DNA of 14,648 nucleotides from CAZTJA01 sp964613745 (GCA_964613745.1 CAZTJA010000079.1:1-14648), one strand, 5' to 3'; shown: positions 1-8,271, counted from the first letter of the stretch. A program made the numbers and translations. Notes: generated by a model not told the origin, from the sequence alone.

Positions 1-786
1 ACCATGTTCTCCATAGTCCCTGCTTTTCTTATGGCTCTCAATATTGCCGGTTTCATAATCGGCAATACTCGGGCGGAATCGGAATTGATTTCTCGGTTTG
101 AATACCTCGTGAATCCTCAATCTGCGGAGTATGTGGCGGATCTTGTGCGTGTTTTTAGTTCCGAATTAAGCGACGGACGGTTGTCCATTGTGGCTATTGG
201 TGGGGCGGTCGTAGCCGCTACCGCGGTATTCATCGAGCTGCAGTCATCTCTGAACGTGATCTGGCATGTGTCTTATCACGAAAAGAACGGCATTATCACA
301 TGGATTAAGGCCAGGGTAATATCATTCATCTGCGTAGTCGGAATCGGAACGTTGCTCCTGTTTTCCGTTGTCACCAACACCATTTTGGCGGCGGTAAGCT
401 CATTTATTACCGGTACGATTCCCATTTTCGCTCGTTTCCAAAATTACTTGAATCTTCTGACCCAGTTTGGAATGGTCCCGGTACTGCTTGTGATCATTTA
501 CAAGCTCATTCCCGACACTGATATTGAATGGAAGGACGTGCTTGTAGGATCGGCAATTACTTCGCTGTTGTTTTTGGCAGGACGATATGTTTTCGCCTGG
601 TATCTTACTTCTTCGGTTCTCCAGTCGGTTTATGGAGCTGCAGGGTCCCTGTTCTTTCTCCTTGTTTGGGTATATTATTCGGCTCAGGTCTTTTATTTGG
701 GAGCTGAATTCACCAAAGTATATGCTACAAAATACGGATCTCGCTGCCCTGAACGTACTAGCGAGATACATCCCCGACCAGAATAA
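1..786 (+). CDS. YihY/BrkB-family integral membrane protein (5' truncated)
   Basis: The frame is open from base 1, so the gene is cut by the window edge; the ATG at 4-6 is probably internal, because the family's usual N-terminal region is absent while the first residues already match its early hydrophobic segment (SIVPAFLMALNIAGFIIG). About 260 residues remain, with roughly six hydrophobic segments. The C-terminal part holds the family hallmark: YGAAGSLFFLLVWVYYSAQ followed by LGAEFTKVYA. Members are inner-membrane proteins once called 'RNase BN' or 'virulence factor BrkB'; their molecular function is not established, so none is assigned. The stop at 784-786 lies inside the 3' end of the convergent TPR-CHAT gene (29-bp overlap). 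Family assignment is confident; the true start is outside the window. Confidence 0.9.
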   Translation, partial: TMFSIVPAFLMALNIAGFIIGNTRAESELISRFEYLVNPQSAEYVADLVRVFSSELSDGRLSIVAIGGAVVAATAVFIELQSSLNVIWHVSYHEKNGIITWIKARVISFICVVGIGTLLLFSVVTNTILAAVSSFITGTIPIFARFQNYLNLLTQFGMVPVLLVIIYKLIPDTDIEWKDVLVGSAITSLLFLAGRYVFAWYLTSSVLQSVYGAAGSLFFLLVWVYYSAQVFYLGAEFTKVYATKYGSRCPERTSEIHPRPE

Positions 787-3216
787 ATCCCGCCCAAAAG
801 AAGGGATGATCATATCCCAATTTTCTGATTGTTTGCCTTGCGGTGAGTAGCGCCTGAGATTGAGATTGTCCGGCACGCAGATTGTCGAAGAAATTCTCGA
901 TCAAGGCTACTGATGGTTCTTCAGCAACGGACCAGAGAGACGTTATGACCGACTCGGCACCGGCATATTGAAATGCCCTGCCCATTCCCATAATTCCTTC
1001 TCCGGATATGTTGCGGCCCAGGCCTGTTTCGCAAGCCGTGAGGGCTACTATCTTCGCGTTGATCTTCAGGTCCATGACTTCGGTCAGCCGCAGCAGACCA
1101 TCTTCCGGATTTTGATCCAAGGCCGGACTTAAAAAAAGGACAGGCTCCTTAATATCGGGAATGGTCCTGTCATAACAGCCATGTGTTGCAAACAGGATGG
1201 AGTCGTATGCGGCAAGCGGGTTTTCTCGCAGAGCCTTCTTTGAAGCACGAATACCTTCGAAGAGATCGGTTTTCTGAGGAGATGATTCTTTGAGCTTGTG
1301 ACCGAGTCGTCCCGTGAGAGGCAATCTTTCCAATCTGAAACCGTTGTCATTTAGGAAGCTCAGAAATTGTAGGGATTCCTTGCCTGCGGTTGTCACCGTG
1401 TTCGGCAACTGAGCCAGTCGCGGATCCTTGACGGAAAAAACGGGGTCTACAATAGCCAGCAATTTATCCGAAGAGGCTTTTTCTCTCCCCAGATACCTTG
1501 GTATGCTCAGTGCCGTTATGGAATGGATGTATGAGACGGGATTCCGATCTCCGAAAAATTCAGCCGTTATCTTCGGAAAATCGCCTGTTTTGTCTATCTT
1601 GAAATCGTGACTTATAATCAAGGCTTCAAAGGGAAGCACTCCAAGCAATCCGTCCGGAACTATTTTGACGGGAACACCCGGAGGAAGATCGACTAAGACA
1701 GGTTCCAAGAGCAATTTATATAGTTCGTATCCTGCCGCTCCATTAAATTCCTCCAATTTTGTTTTCAATGAACCTGTTGAATTCACTTCAAACGAGTCTC
1801 TGAATTTCCTTATTAATGTTTCGAGTNNNNNNNNNNNNNNNNNNNNNNNNNNNNNNNNNNNNNNNNNNNNNNNNNNNNNNNNNNNNNNNNNNNNNNNNNN
1901 NNNNNNNNNNNNNNNNNNNNNNNNNNTCGAGACTTGGTGTATTCCGATTCCTTGAGAGCTTCGGCAGGCTTATTCATTTTCACGAGCACTCTGGCCAGTC
2001 CTTTATACGGGGCCGTCCTGTAGAACCCGCCTGATCGTGCATCGAAAAACTCTACTCTTTCTGAATCGCTCAATGTTTGCCGGATCAACTCGGTCAGGGC
2101 AATGGCCTTTCTGAAGTGATCGGCAGCCGTTTGCAAATTCCCCAGTTCCTCGCTTACGGTACCCAGGCCCGTGTGGGCTACACTCAGATAATCAGGGATT
2201 TTTTTCGCGACGGAATAGTTGAGCAGCTTGTTGTATACAATCTCCGCATTCCGGTAATCACCGTTCGACACGTATAATCTACCCAGTGATTGCCAAAAGC
2301 CTGCACGTTTGATGAACTCTTCGGATTTACTTATTTCGCCGTGATCCAACAGTAAGTTTCCGATTTGATCAATAACGTAGTCGGCCGGCAACGCTTTTTC
2401 CCGGCAAATGTTCACCGCTTCATTAAGCGACTGTAAGGCTTCACCGGTATTGCCGAGCCTGTCCTGCACTCTCCCCATCATACTGAGGGAAGCCACCTGA
2501 GCCCCGTACAAGTCAAGTCGGCGTTTAATGTCAATTGACTGCCGAAAGTACATCAACGCTTGATCATAACGTCCACATGCTTCGCTTAGAAGTCCAAGAT
2601 TATCCAGAATCAGCCAAGATTGAGAAGGATCGGATTCCTGGAGAGTTAGAGCCTTATTCAATGAATGAAAAGCCTTTTTATAATCCCCGTAAAACATCAT
2701 GATTAAGCCGATTTGACTGTATGCCGAGGCTTCAAGCTTGCTGCCGCCTGGAATCGTTGAACAAAGTTTCAGGCATTGCTCGTGGTAATCCAATGCCTGT
2801 GAAAATTTGCCCCAAAGAGCATGAACAATGCCCAGATAATTTAAGATGTTGGCTTGTTCGAGAGTATTGCCGGTGGACGTTGCAACGTCCAAAGCAGACC
2901 GTAGACACGCTGTCGATTTTTCTTCCTGATGATCGACTCCGAAGATGAGGCCGCATGAACTCAGGGCGGGCACATTGGATGCGTCAATAGGTTTTTTTTG
3001 TGATTGATGTGGGGCGATGATGTTTAGCCGGGAAACCAGGCCGTCACAGTCGGAGAGAAGCTTCTTGCGTTGTGTTCGATTTGCTGCGTCCTGGGATTGG
3101 TCGATGTAGTGTTCGCCGCCGTCCTTGGGTTGGCCTCTGAAGACCCAATCTGTTGCGAAAGCGGAGAAAGGGGTCGCAAGATACAAAAGAATGCTCAGTA
3201 TACAATAAGACTTCAC
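758..3216 (-). CDS. Exported TPR-CHAT protein (caspase/separase-like), interrupted by assembly gap
   Basis: One gene in two sequenced halves around 100 N. The N-terminal half starts at a GTG (3214-3216) behind a GGGGGTGAG ribosome site, 23 nt after livF. It has a signal peptide (hydrophobic core at about residues 5-20, AFA cleavage site near residue 21) and then about 7 tetratricopeptide repeats (roughly residues 100-400), ending at residue 430 in an ESEYTKSR segment typical of the TPR/CHAT junction. The C-terminal half is a CHAT domain: IVPDGLLGVLPFEAL, the catalytic-type His in FATHGCYD (codon 1181-1183), the catalytic-type Cys in LTACETGLG (1031-1033), then SLWSVAEE and HPFFWAGFILVG. The CHAT frame stays open from 1786 to the gap edge at 1826, so the GTG at 1786 is not a real start. 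CHAT is a caspase-like peptidase fold; the substrate is unknown. Export suggests a periplasmic or outer site of action. The two halves are in different frames across the arbitrary 100 N, which says nothing about a real frameshift. Confidence 0.87.
1827..1926. other. Assembly gap (100 N)
   Basis: Exactly 100 N, the conventional placeholder for a scaffold gap of unknown size. It falls between the TPR half and the CHAT half of one gene. TCGAG occurs on both sides (1821-1825 and 1927-1931); collapsing the contigs on that 5-mer would put the two halves out of frame, so real sequence is probably missing. TPR-CHAT relatives usually have a helical linker of more than 100 residues here, so the true gap is likely several hundred bases (inference). 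Confidence 0.97.
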
Positions 3217-3239
3217 GTGCGCTCACCCCCCTGTGTCGA

Positions 3240-3941
3240 CTATTTACGCCCCAAATAGGCCTCCACGATTCGTGCATCCCCCCGCAGTTGCTCTGCAGGA
3301 CCTTCTTGAACGACACGGCCTCCCTCCATTACATAGGCATAATCAGCAATCTGAAGGGCTTTTCGAGCATTCTGTTCAACGAGTAAAATCGTGGCATGTT
3401 CTTTGAGTTCAACAATTATCCGAAAGACTTCTTTGACCACAAGGGGAGCCAAACCTAAAGACGGTTCATCCAACATGAGCAGCTTCGGTTTTGCCATAAG
3501 TGCTCTGCCCAGAGCGAGCATCTGTTGTTCACCGCCGGACAAAGAATCCGCAAGCTGTTTTTTGCGTTTCTTTAAAGGTGGAAAGCGTTCGTAAATATCG
3601 TGAATATCTTCTGAAATGTTGCGGTCCTTGCGGGAATAAGCTCCTATGAGCAAGTTCTCGTCGACGGTGAGACTACCTAATACCTGCCGACCTTCCGGTA
3701 CCTGCACGATCCCGAGGGCGGTTACTCTGTCGGAACGCCAACCCGTTATATTCGTCCCTTCAAAAGAAATTGATCCACGATTCGGCTGAAGAAGTCCGCT
3801 TATTGTGTTGAGGGCGGTTGACTTCCCTGCACCATTCGATCCCACAAGAGCGACAACACTCCCGCCGGCAACTTCAAAAGAAATTCCTTTCAATGCCGCT
3901 ATGGCTCCGTACGAAGTATGTAAGTCATTTACTTTGAGCAT
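3240..3941 (-). CDS. livF: Branched-chain amino acid-type ABC transporter ATP-binding protein LivF
   Basis: This 233-residue ABC ATPase has the LivF family length. Visible motifs are Walker A GSNGAGKST, signature LSGGEQQM, Walker B LLMLDEPSLGL, and VEQN at the switch position where most ABC proteins have His; Gln there is usual for LivF. The protein ends in EAYLGRK, also typical. It would pair with LivG as a cytoplasmic heterodimer that powers uptake through LivH/LivM. The ATG start at 3939-3941 lies 60 nt after livG; only a weak GGTG ribosome site is visible. Its stop is 23 nt before the TPR-CHAT start, so the two are probably co-transcribed. The transported substrate cannot be told from the ATPase. 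Confidence 0.93.
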   Translation of the reverse strand: MLKVNDLHTSYGAIAALKGISFEVAGGSVVALVGSNGAGKSTALNTISGLLQPNRGSISFEGTNITGWRSDRVTALGIVQVPEGRQVLGSLTVDENLLIGAYSRKDRNISEDIHDIYERFPPLKKRKKQLADSLSGGEQQMLALGRALMAKPKLLMLDEPSLGLAPLVVKEVFRIIVELKEHATILLVEQNARKALQIADYAYVMEGGRVVQEGPAEQLRGDARIVEAYLGRK

Positions 3942-4001
3942 CTATAACACCGATATCCGTTCCGTCGTGCAGCAGCTTTACATGGGCAATTATGCCGGCA
4001 C

Positions 4002-4784
4002 TCAATCTTGCTCTCCCAGATACGCTTCGATTACCTGTGGATTTTCACGCACAGCATCCGGCGGTCCTTCAGCTAATTTCATTCCAAAATTCAGGACCAC
4101 GACGGAATCGCTTAACCGCATGATCATGTCCATATCATGTTCAATGACCAGCAGAGTTACATTTGATGATTCACGAACTTCCATGAGAAATTCCGTCAAT
4201 TGATCCGTTTCCGTGGCATTCATACCGGCGGCGGGTTCGTCCAGAAGCAATAGCTTCGGGTCTGAGGCGAGCGCTCTTGCGATTTCGATGCGTCGTTGAT
4301 CACCGTAGGAAAGCGCCTGGGCCAAGGTCGTCTCAAGATGCTCCATACGTAATCGCTTAAGAAGTTGGTGGGCTCCCTCTTTTGAGAGGCTTTCTTCCTT
4401 TCTGCTGCGTGGGAGACGGAACAGGGCTTCCAGCACCGTCCCATTCAGTTTCATATGGTAGCCGATCATCACGTTGCTTAAGACCGTGAGTTCCGTGAAC
4501 AACCTGATATTTTGGAACGTCCGACCAATACCCATCTTGGCGATCTTGTGAGGGGCCAATCCGTTTATGGTTTTACCTTCGAGCAATATTTCCCCGCCGG
4601 TGAGCGGGATTAAGCCGCTAATCACGTTTATCAGGGTAGTCTTTCCCGCCCCGTTGGGTCCTATCAGCCCGCAGATGGAGCCGCCGGGAACTTTGAAAGA
4701 AACATCGTCAAGGGCCATAAGGCCGCCGAATCGTCGAGTGACTTTTTTTAACTCAAGCAGTGTTTCACGGGTTGTCTTGACCAA
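4002..4784 (-). CDS. livG: Branched-chain amino acid-type ABC transporter ATP-binding protein LivG
   Basis: This 260-residue ABC ATPase has Walker A GPNGAGKTT, the LivG-type signature ALSYGDQRRIEIARALA (SYG replacing SGG, as in the family), Walker B LLLLDEPAAGMN, switch His in VIEHDMD, and the LivG C-terminal tail ending EAYLGEQD. The start is taken as TTG at 4782-4784: an in-frame stop lies immediately upstream (4785-4787), no ATG or GTG occurs before the conserved N-terminal strand, and a weak GAGAG site sits about 8 nt away. The livM stop is 12 nt upstream, so translational coupling is likely. It acts at the cytoplasmic face of the membrane with LivF. Confidence 0.93.
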   Translation of the reverse strand: MVKTTRETLLELKKVTRRFGGLMALDDVSFKVPGGSICGLIGPNGAGKTTLINVISGLIPLTGGEILLEGKTINGLAPHKIAKMGIGRTFQNIRLFTELTVLSNVMIGYHMKLNGTVLEALFRLPRSRKEESLSKEGAHQLLKRLRMEHLETTLAQALSYGDQRRIEIARALASDPKLLLLDEPAAGMNATETDQLTEFLMEVRESSNVTLLVIEHDMDMIMRLSDSVVVLNFGMKLAEGPPDAVRENPQVIEAYLGEQD

Positions 4785-4796
4785 TTATCGGCTCTC

Positions 4797-5732
4797 TTAG
4801 GCTTTATTTGTTTTCGGTGCGGCCCTGAACGTGAAGATTCTTCCGAGGGTTTTCCAGATGCGAGGATCCGCCAGTCCCGCAGGCAAGAAAATTATGGAGA
4901 TCATTATTATGAGACCGTTTACGATATCCCGTTCATCTTTTAAGAACCGGAGAAATTCCGGCAGAGTGGTCAGGACGGTTGCGCCGATTAGAGGCCCTAT
5001 CCACTGGGTCATACCGCCGAGAACGGCGTAAGCAAGAATATCCACGGCTCGACTAAATACATAATTGTGCGGGTCGATGACTCTCACTATGGGTGTGCTC
5101 AGAGCACCGGCTCCGGCTGCAATGGCGGCTCCAAGCACGAATGCCAGAAGTCTGTACCGGACCACATCTATGCCGATGGTTGAGGCGGCTGTTTCGTCCT
5201 GGCGAATGGAGGCCATGACTCTACCGAATCGGGAGTAATGAAGAGTCGCAAGCATATATATTAGAGCGATTACATAGAGCAAAATGTACCACGTAGTTTC
5301 GGGTAGCCCAAGTATGGCCGCCGGAGTGGTATAGGTAAGTGTTATGCCTTCCGCACCGTTGAAAACCACTAGATCTTTGTTTTCGCTGAATGTCCGAATC
5401 AGTTTGTCTCCGTTGAGAGCGAAGATACGGACGATTTCGCCGAAGCCCAGAGTCGCTATGGCCAGGTAAATGTCCCGTAATCTCAGCACGAGCATTCCAA
5501 AGGGCAAAGCCACCAGAGTGCCCAGTAAAACCGCGACGAGGAGACACGACCAAAGCGGAAATTGCAGCTTCGTTATCAGAATGGCCGTGGCATATGCACC
5601 AATAGCCATGAACCCGGCGTTTGCCAGTGACAGCAGGCCGGTAGCAAGGGTTAAGTAGATGCTCAATCCCAGAGCCATATTGATGAGAACAAAATTGATG
5701 ACGGAGATGTTATGTGCGATGAATTCAGGCAT
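4797..5732 (-). CDS. livM: Branched-chain amino acid-type ABC transporter permease LivM
   Basis: This 311-residue polytopic membrane protein has the LivM pattern: LATGLLSLANAGFMAIGAY near residue 30, FGMLVLRLRDIYLAIATLGFGEIVR, then the coupling-helix region GRVMASIRQDETAASTIGID, and GGMTQWIGPLIGA near the C terminus. It forms the membrane channel with LivH and contacts LivG/LivF. The ATG at 5730-5732 fits the family N terminus, but there is no recognisable Shine-Dalgarno sequence before it (a GAGA lies about 15 nt away). The 81-nt spacer from livH is full of short hairpins. The low translation signal and the spacer may tune the LivH:LivM ratio (inference). Confidence 0.92.
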   Translation of the reverse strand: MPEFIAHNISVINFVLINMALGLSIYLTLATGLLSLANAGFMAIGAYATAILITKLQFPLWSCLLVAVLLGTLVALPFGMLVLRLRDIYLAIATLGFGEIVRIFALNGDKLIRTFSENKDLVVFNGAEGITLTYTTPAAILGLPETTWYILLYVIALIYMLATLHYSRFGRVMASIRQDETAASTIGIDVVRYRLLAFVLGAAIAAGAGALSTPIVRVIDPHNYVFSRAVDILAYAVLGGMTQWIGPLIGATVLTTLPEFLRFLKDERDIVNGLIIMISIIFLPAGLADPRIWKTLGRIFTFRAAPKTNKA

Positions 5733-5793
5733 ACAATCGTTTACTGTCTCGTTTGTGAACGAGTTCCCATTCGGAACCCGTAGTAGCTGAAGT

Positions 5794-5814
5794 ACGGAAA
5801 CCGCTTGTTTCCGT
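5794..5814 (-). promoter_or_regulatory. livH-livM intercistronic hairpin
   Basis: ACGGAAAC (5794-5801) and GTTTCCGT (5807-5814) make a perfect 8-bp stem with a 5-nt loop, touching the livH stop codon. A second small stem, GTTCC/GGAAC (5763-5767 and 5773-5777), lies in the same 81-nt spacer. No U-run follows on the minus strand, so mRNA processing or stability is more likely than termination. Confidence 0.5.
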
Positions 5815-6869
5815 TACGCTCTGACGGTTTTGCTCCGGCCGAACATGCCGCTCGGGCGAATGAGAAGAACCAGGATCAGCAGAGCAAACACAAAAGCATC
5901 GCGAAAGCTGCTGTCGATATAGGCGACGCTGAGTACACGGATCATGCCGACGAGAAACGCCGCCAAAGCGGCACCGCCGATGCTTCCCATTCCTCCTACA
6001 ATTATGACGGTCAATCCGGCCAATTCCACTTCGTGCCCCATGGTGGGTTCGAGTCTATTAAATGCCAGACCCAGGAGCACCCCGGCCGCTCCTGCAAGGG
6101 AACCGGAAATAAAGAATGTCTGTGCAATAACAAGATCCACATTAATACCCAGGAGTCGTGAGGTCCGTTCGCTCCAGGCAATAGAGCGGATTGCCCGACC
6201 CATTTGCGTATGGCTGATGAGCAGATGCAGCGCGAGCATGAGGGTAAGGGACAAGCCTAACACCAAGGTTTGAATCGGAGAGATGACCGCATTTTGAGTA
6301 ACCTGGTACGGCGTAAGCGGAAAGAGATTCGGTGGAAATCGGGAAACCTGCGCTCCAAATGCACTTATGGCCAGGCTGACCATAATGAATGTAGCTCCGA
6401 TGGAGGAAATCATTGGTGCCAAATGAGGAACCGCAGCCTGACGCAATACCCGCACTGTCCTGTAATCTTCTATCAAACCGGCGATCATCACTACAATTCC
6501 TATAATGATGATGATCGATTTGTATGGATTGCCAAGCTCGCCCACCGTTCCAAAAAGAAAAACTATGAAGCCGAACCAGAGAACAAGACTGCCGACCGTC
6601 AATGATCTGAGCGGCTTGAAAGCTAATCGATCCAGAAGAATTGCGACAAAGCCGGATCCCATCATTGCTACGGGAATTGAATACCAGAGCGACCAGTTGA
6701 GCTTTGTAACGCATAGGAACGCGAAAAAAGCTCCCCACATGAAGGTTGCGCCATGGGCCAAATTGATGAGACCCAAAACTCCAAAGACAAGGGTATACCC
6801 CATCGCAAAAAGCGCCAGGGCGGACCCTTGCCAGATTCCATTGATTAACTGTTGAGTTAGCTGTGACAT
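5814..6869 (-). CDS. livH: Branched-chain amino acid-type ABC transporter permease LivH with an inserted segment
   Basis: This 351-residue permease has the LivH N terminus (QLINGIWQGSALALFAMGYTLVFG, INLAHG), GRAIRSIAWSERTSRLLGIN and VIIVGGMGSIGGA. The usual length is about 290-310. The excess lies between KPLR (residues 85-88) and VPHLAPMISSIG (147-158), which are nearly adjacent in ordinary LivH. The inserted residues, about 89-143, contain two hydrophobic stretches (VGSLVLWFGFIVFLFG and SIIIIIGIVVMIAGLI) joined by a short polar turn, so they probably add a helical hairpin. The start ATG (6867-6869) has no good ribosome site; the only GGAG nearby lies within the intercistronic hairpin. The livH stop (5814-5816) touches the next hairpin. 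Confidence 0.9.
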   Translation of the reverse strand: MSQLTQQLINGIWQGSALALFAMGYTLVFGVLGLINLAHGATFMWGAFFAFLCVTKLNWSLWYSIPVAMMGSGFVAILLDRLAFKPLRSLTVGSLVLWFGFIVFLFGTVGELGNPYKSIIIIIGIVVMIAGLIEDYRTVRVLRQAAVPHLAPMISSIGATFIMVSLAISAFGAQVSRFPPNLFPLTPYQVTQNAVISPIQTLVLGLSLTLMLALHLLISHTQMGRAIRSIAWSERTSRLLGINVDLVIAQTFFISGSLAGAAGVLLGLAFNRLEPTMGHEVELAGLTVIIVGGMGSIGGAALAAFLVGMIRVLSVAYIDSSFRDAFVFALLILVLLIRPSGMFGRSKTVRA

Positions 6870-6882
6870 TCTATGTGTCTAT

Positions 6883-6900
6883 GGAGCCATGATTGGCTCC
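6883..6900 (-). promoter_or_regulatory. livJ-livH intercistronic hairpin
   Basis: GGAGCCA (6883-6889) and TGGCTCC (6894-6900) form a perfect 7-bp stem with a 4-nt loop, starting 12 nt after the livJ stop. No U-run follows it on the minus strand, so it is not a full intrinsic terminator. A GC-rich stem here could protect the livJ mRNA 3' end or lower read-through into livHMGF. It also buries the only GGAG near the livH start. Confidence 0.55.
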
Positions 6901-6912
6901 GGTTGACCGAGC

Positions 6913-8058
6913 CTACTGGAATAGTTCAAATTTCCCGTTTCGGATAACCTGCACGATGGGTTCATGGACAGGATTTCTGCCCGGATCGAAGGAGAATTTT
7001 CCTAAAACGGTGTCCAGGTCTTTGATCTGAGCCATCACATCGCGGACGGCCTTGGAATCCTTGGTGCCGGCCTTTGCTATTGCATGAGCCAGAATATGGG
7101 CTCCTGCATATGACTGAGCTGCAAATTGGTCGGGATTCGTATCATATTTTGCCTTATAGGCCGCCACGAATTCCTTGTTGCCCGGTGTGTCGTTGCTGAT
7201 GAACCATGCAGCCCCGGAGATGGCTCCTTCGGCAAATTGACCGCCGAGCTGCGGCAGTTTGGGCGAATTGAAGCCGTTACCGCCAATAAACGGTACGGAT
7301 GCCGGAATACCGAGCTGACGTCCCTGGCTCATGATTCCGGCTGCTTCTTCGGCCAGAGCCGATACGATGATGGCGTCCGGATTCAATCCCTTAATTTTGG
7401 TCAACTGAGCGGAAAAATCAGTGTCCTTTTTCTTAAAGGTTTCAGTGGTAAGAATTTGAATGCCCTTGTCTTCTAAAGCTTTCTTGAAAACGTCGTAACC
7501 GCCCTTGGTAAAGGCATCGTCATCGCCGTACATGACGGCAACCTTCTTGAATCCAAGCTTATCCTGGGTAATTTTGATCGTGTTGGGCTGAACTACGCTT
7601 TCGGGGAGACTGTTCCTGAATATGAAATCCCCAATTTCGACGACTCCGGCGACCGTGTTTGAGGTAGCCAAAACGATTACTTTCATTTCTTGTGCAATCG
7701 GATCCGCCGCTTTCGCTGAATTGGACAGCGTGGGACCAAGAATTGCCATTACTTTGTCTTTTTTCAGGAGCTTGTCGAAAGCGGAAATGGCACCCTCTTT
7801 TGTGGATCTATCGTCTTCGGTTATGAGCTTGATTTTTGCCGATCCCAGCAATCCTGATTTGTTGATCTCTTCCACGGCCATGTCGGCCGCTTTTTTCTGC
7901 TGCGGTCCATAGGCGGCTGCATCGCCCGTAAGAGACCAGACCGCACCTATGGCGATTTCACCGCTCAATGCTGATTCGGCCGCAAAAGCGGAATTTGCGC
8001 CGCCGAAAACAGTGATCAACATGAGCAGCCATAATGTAGATTTCAAGAAACGATTCAC
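6913..8058 (-). CDS. livJ: Periplasmic substrate-binding protein of the Liv-type ABC transporter
   Basis: This 381-residue Leu/Ile/Val-binding-protein family member has a Sec signal peptide (MNRFLKST, hydrophobic core, cleavage after ANSAFA near residue 27). The mature domain shows IAIGAVWSLTGDAAAYGPQ, LITEDDRSTKEGAISAFDKL, ILGPTLSNSAKAADPIAQ, VAVMYGDDDAFTKGGYDVF and PDAIIVSALAEEAAGIMSQG, all at family positions. No lipobox Cys is present, so it should be a free periplasmic protein. The GTG start (8056-8058) is fixed by a strong AGGAGGTGAG site at 8062-8071 with 7 nt from AGGAGG to the start. It is the first gene of the cluster and the best candidate for high expression. The family also binds amides, urea and aromatic ligands, so branched-chain amino acid specificity is only the default guess. 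Confidence 0.92.
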   Translation of the reverse strand: MNRFLKSTLWLLMLITVFGGANSAFAAESALSGEIAIGAVWSLTGDAAAYGPQQKKAADMAVEEINKSGLLGSAKIKLITEDDRSTKEGAISAFDKLLKKDKVMAILGPTLSNSAKAADPIAQEMKVIVLATSNTVAGVVEIGDFIFRNSLPESVVQPNTIKITQDKLGFKKVAVMYGDDDAFTKGGYDVFKKALEDKGIQILTTETFKKKDTDFSAQLTKIKGLNPDAIIVSALAEEAAGIMSQGRQLGIPASVPFIGGNGFNSPKLPQLGGQFAEGAISGAAWFISNDTPGNKEFVAAYKAKYDTNPDQFAAQSYAGAHILAHAIAKAGTKDSKAVRDVMAQIKDLDTVLGKFSFDPGRNPVHEPIVQVIRNGKFELFQ

Positions 8059-8242
8059 GTCCTCACCTCCTGATTTTAGTCATCGTGTCCAGTCGGAATT
8101 AGTACAGAAAACAGGTAATCACCTCACTTGAATCGAGTGTTCCGGATTGAACGACTCGTGGAAGGTGGCGGGTTTGGGCTAGTCATGAAATGTAATTCCA
8201 CCCGAAGTTCAGTGGAAATAACGCCCGTCAGGATACTTCACG

Positions 8243-8271
8243 ATACTTAATTGGGTCAATAGTCTTGTCAA
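8243..8271 (-). promoter_or_regulatory. Candidate sigma-70-type promoter for the liv cluster
   Basis: On the minus strand a perfect TTGACA -35 (8266-8271) is followed by a 17-nt spacer and AAGTAT (8243-8248), which matches TATAAT at 3 of 6 positions. It would give a leader of roughly 180 nt before the livJ GTG. That leader contains a small stem, TTCCAC/GTGGAA (8196-8201 and 8212-8217), but no riboswitch or attenuator I recognise. Confidence 0.4.

Noticed and set aside
400..876. Minus-strand open frame overlapping the YihY-family gene
   Set aside because: It spans the ends of two convergent real genes in a different frame and has no recognisable features.
1787..1926. Possible frameshift or pseudogene between the TPR and CHAT parts
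   Set aside because: The phase difference crosses 100 N of unknown real length, so it carries no information; both halves are intact and open up to the gap.
5805..6161. Open reading frames opposite livH
   Set aside because: Antisense shadows of a clearly real permease, with no family features or ribosome sites.
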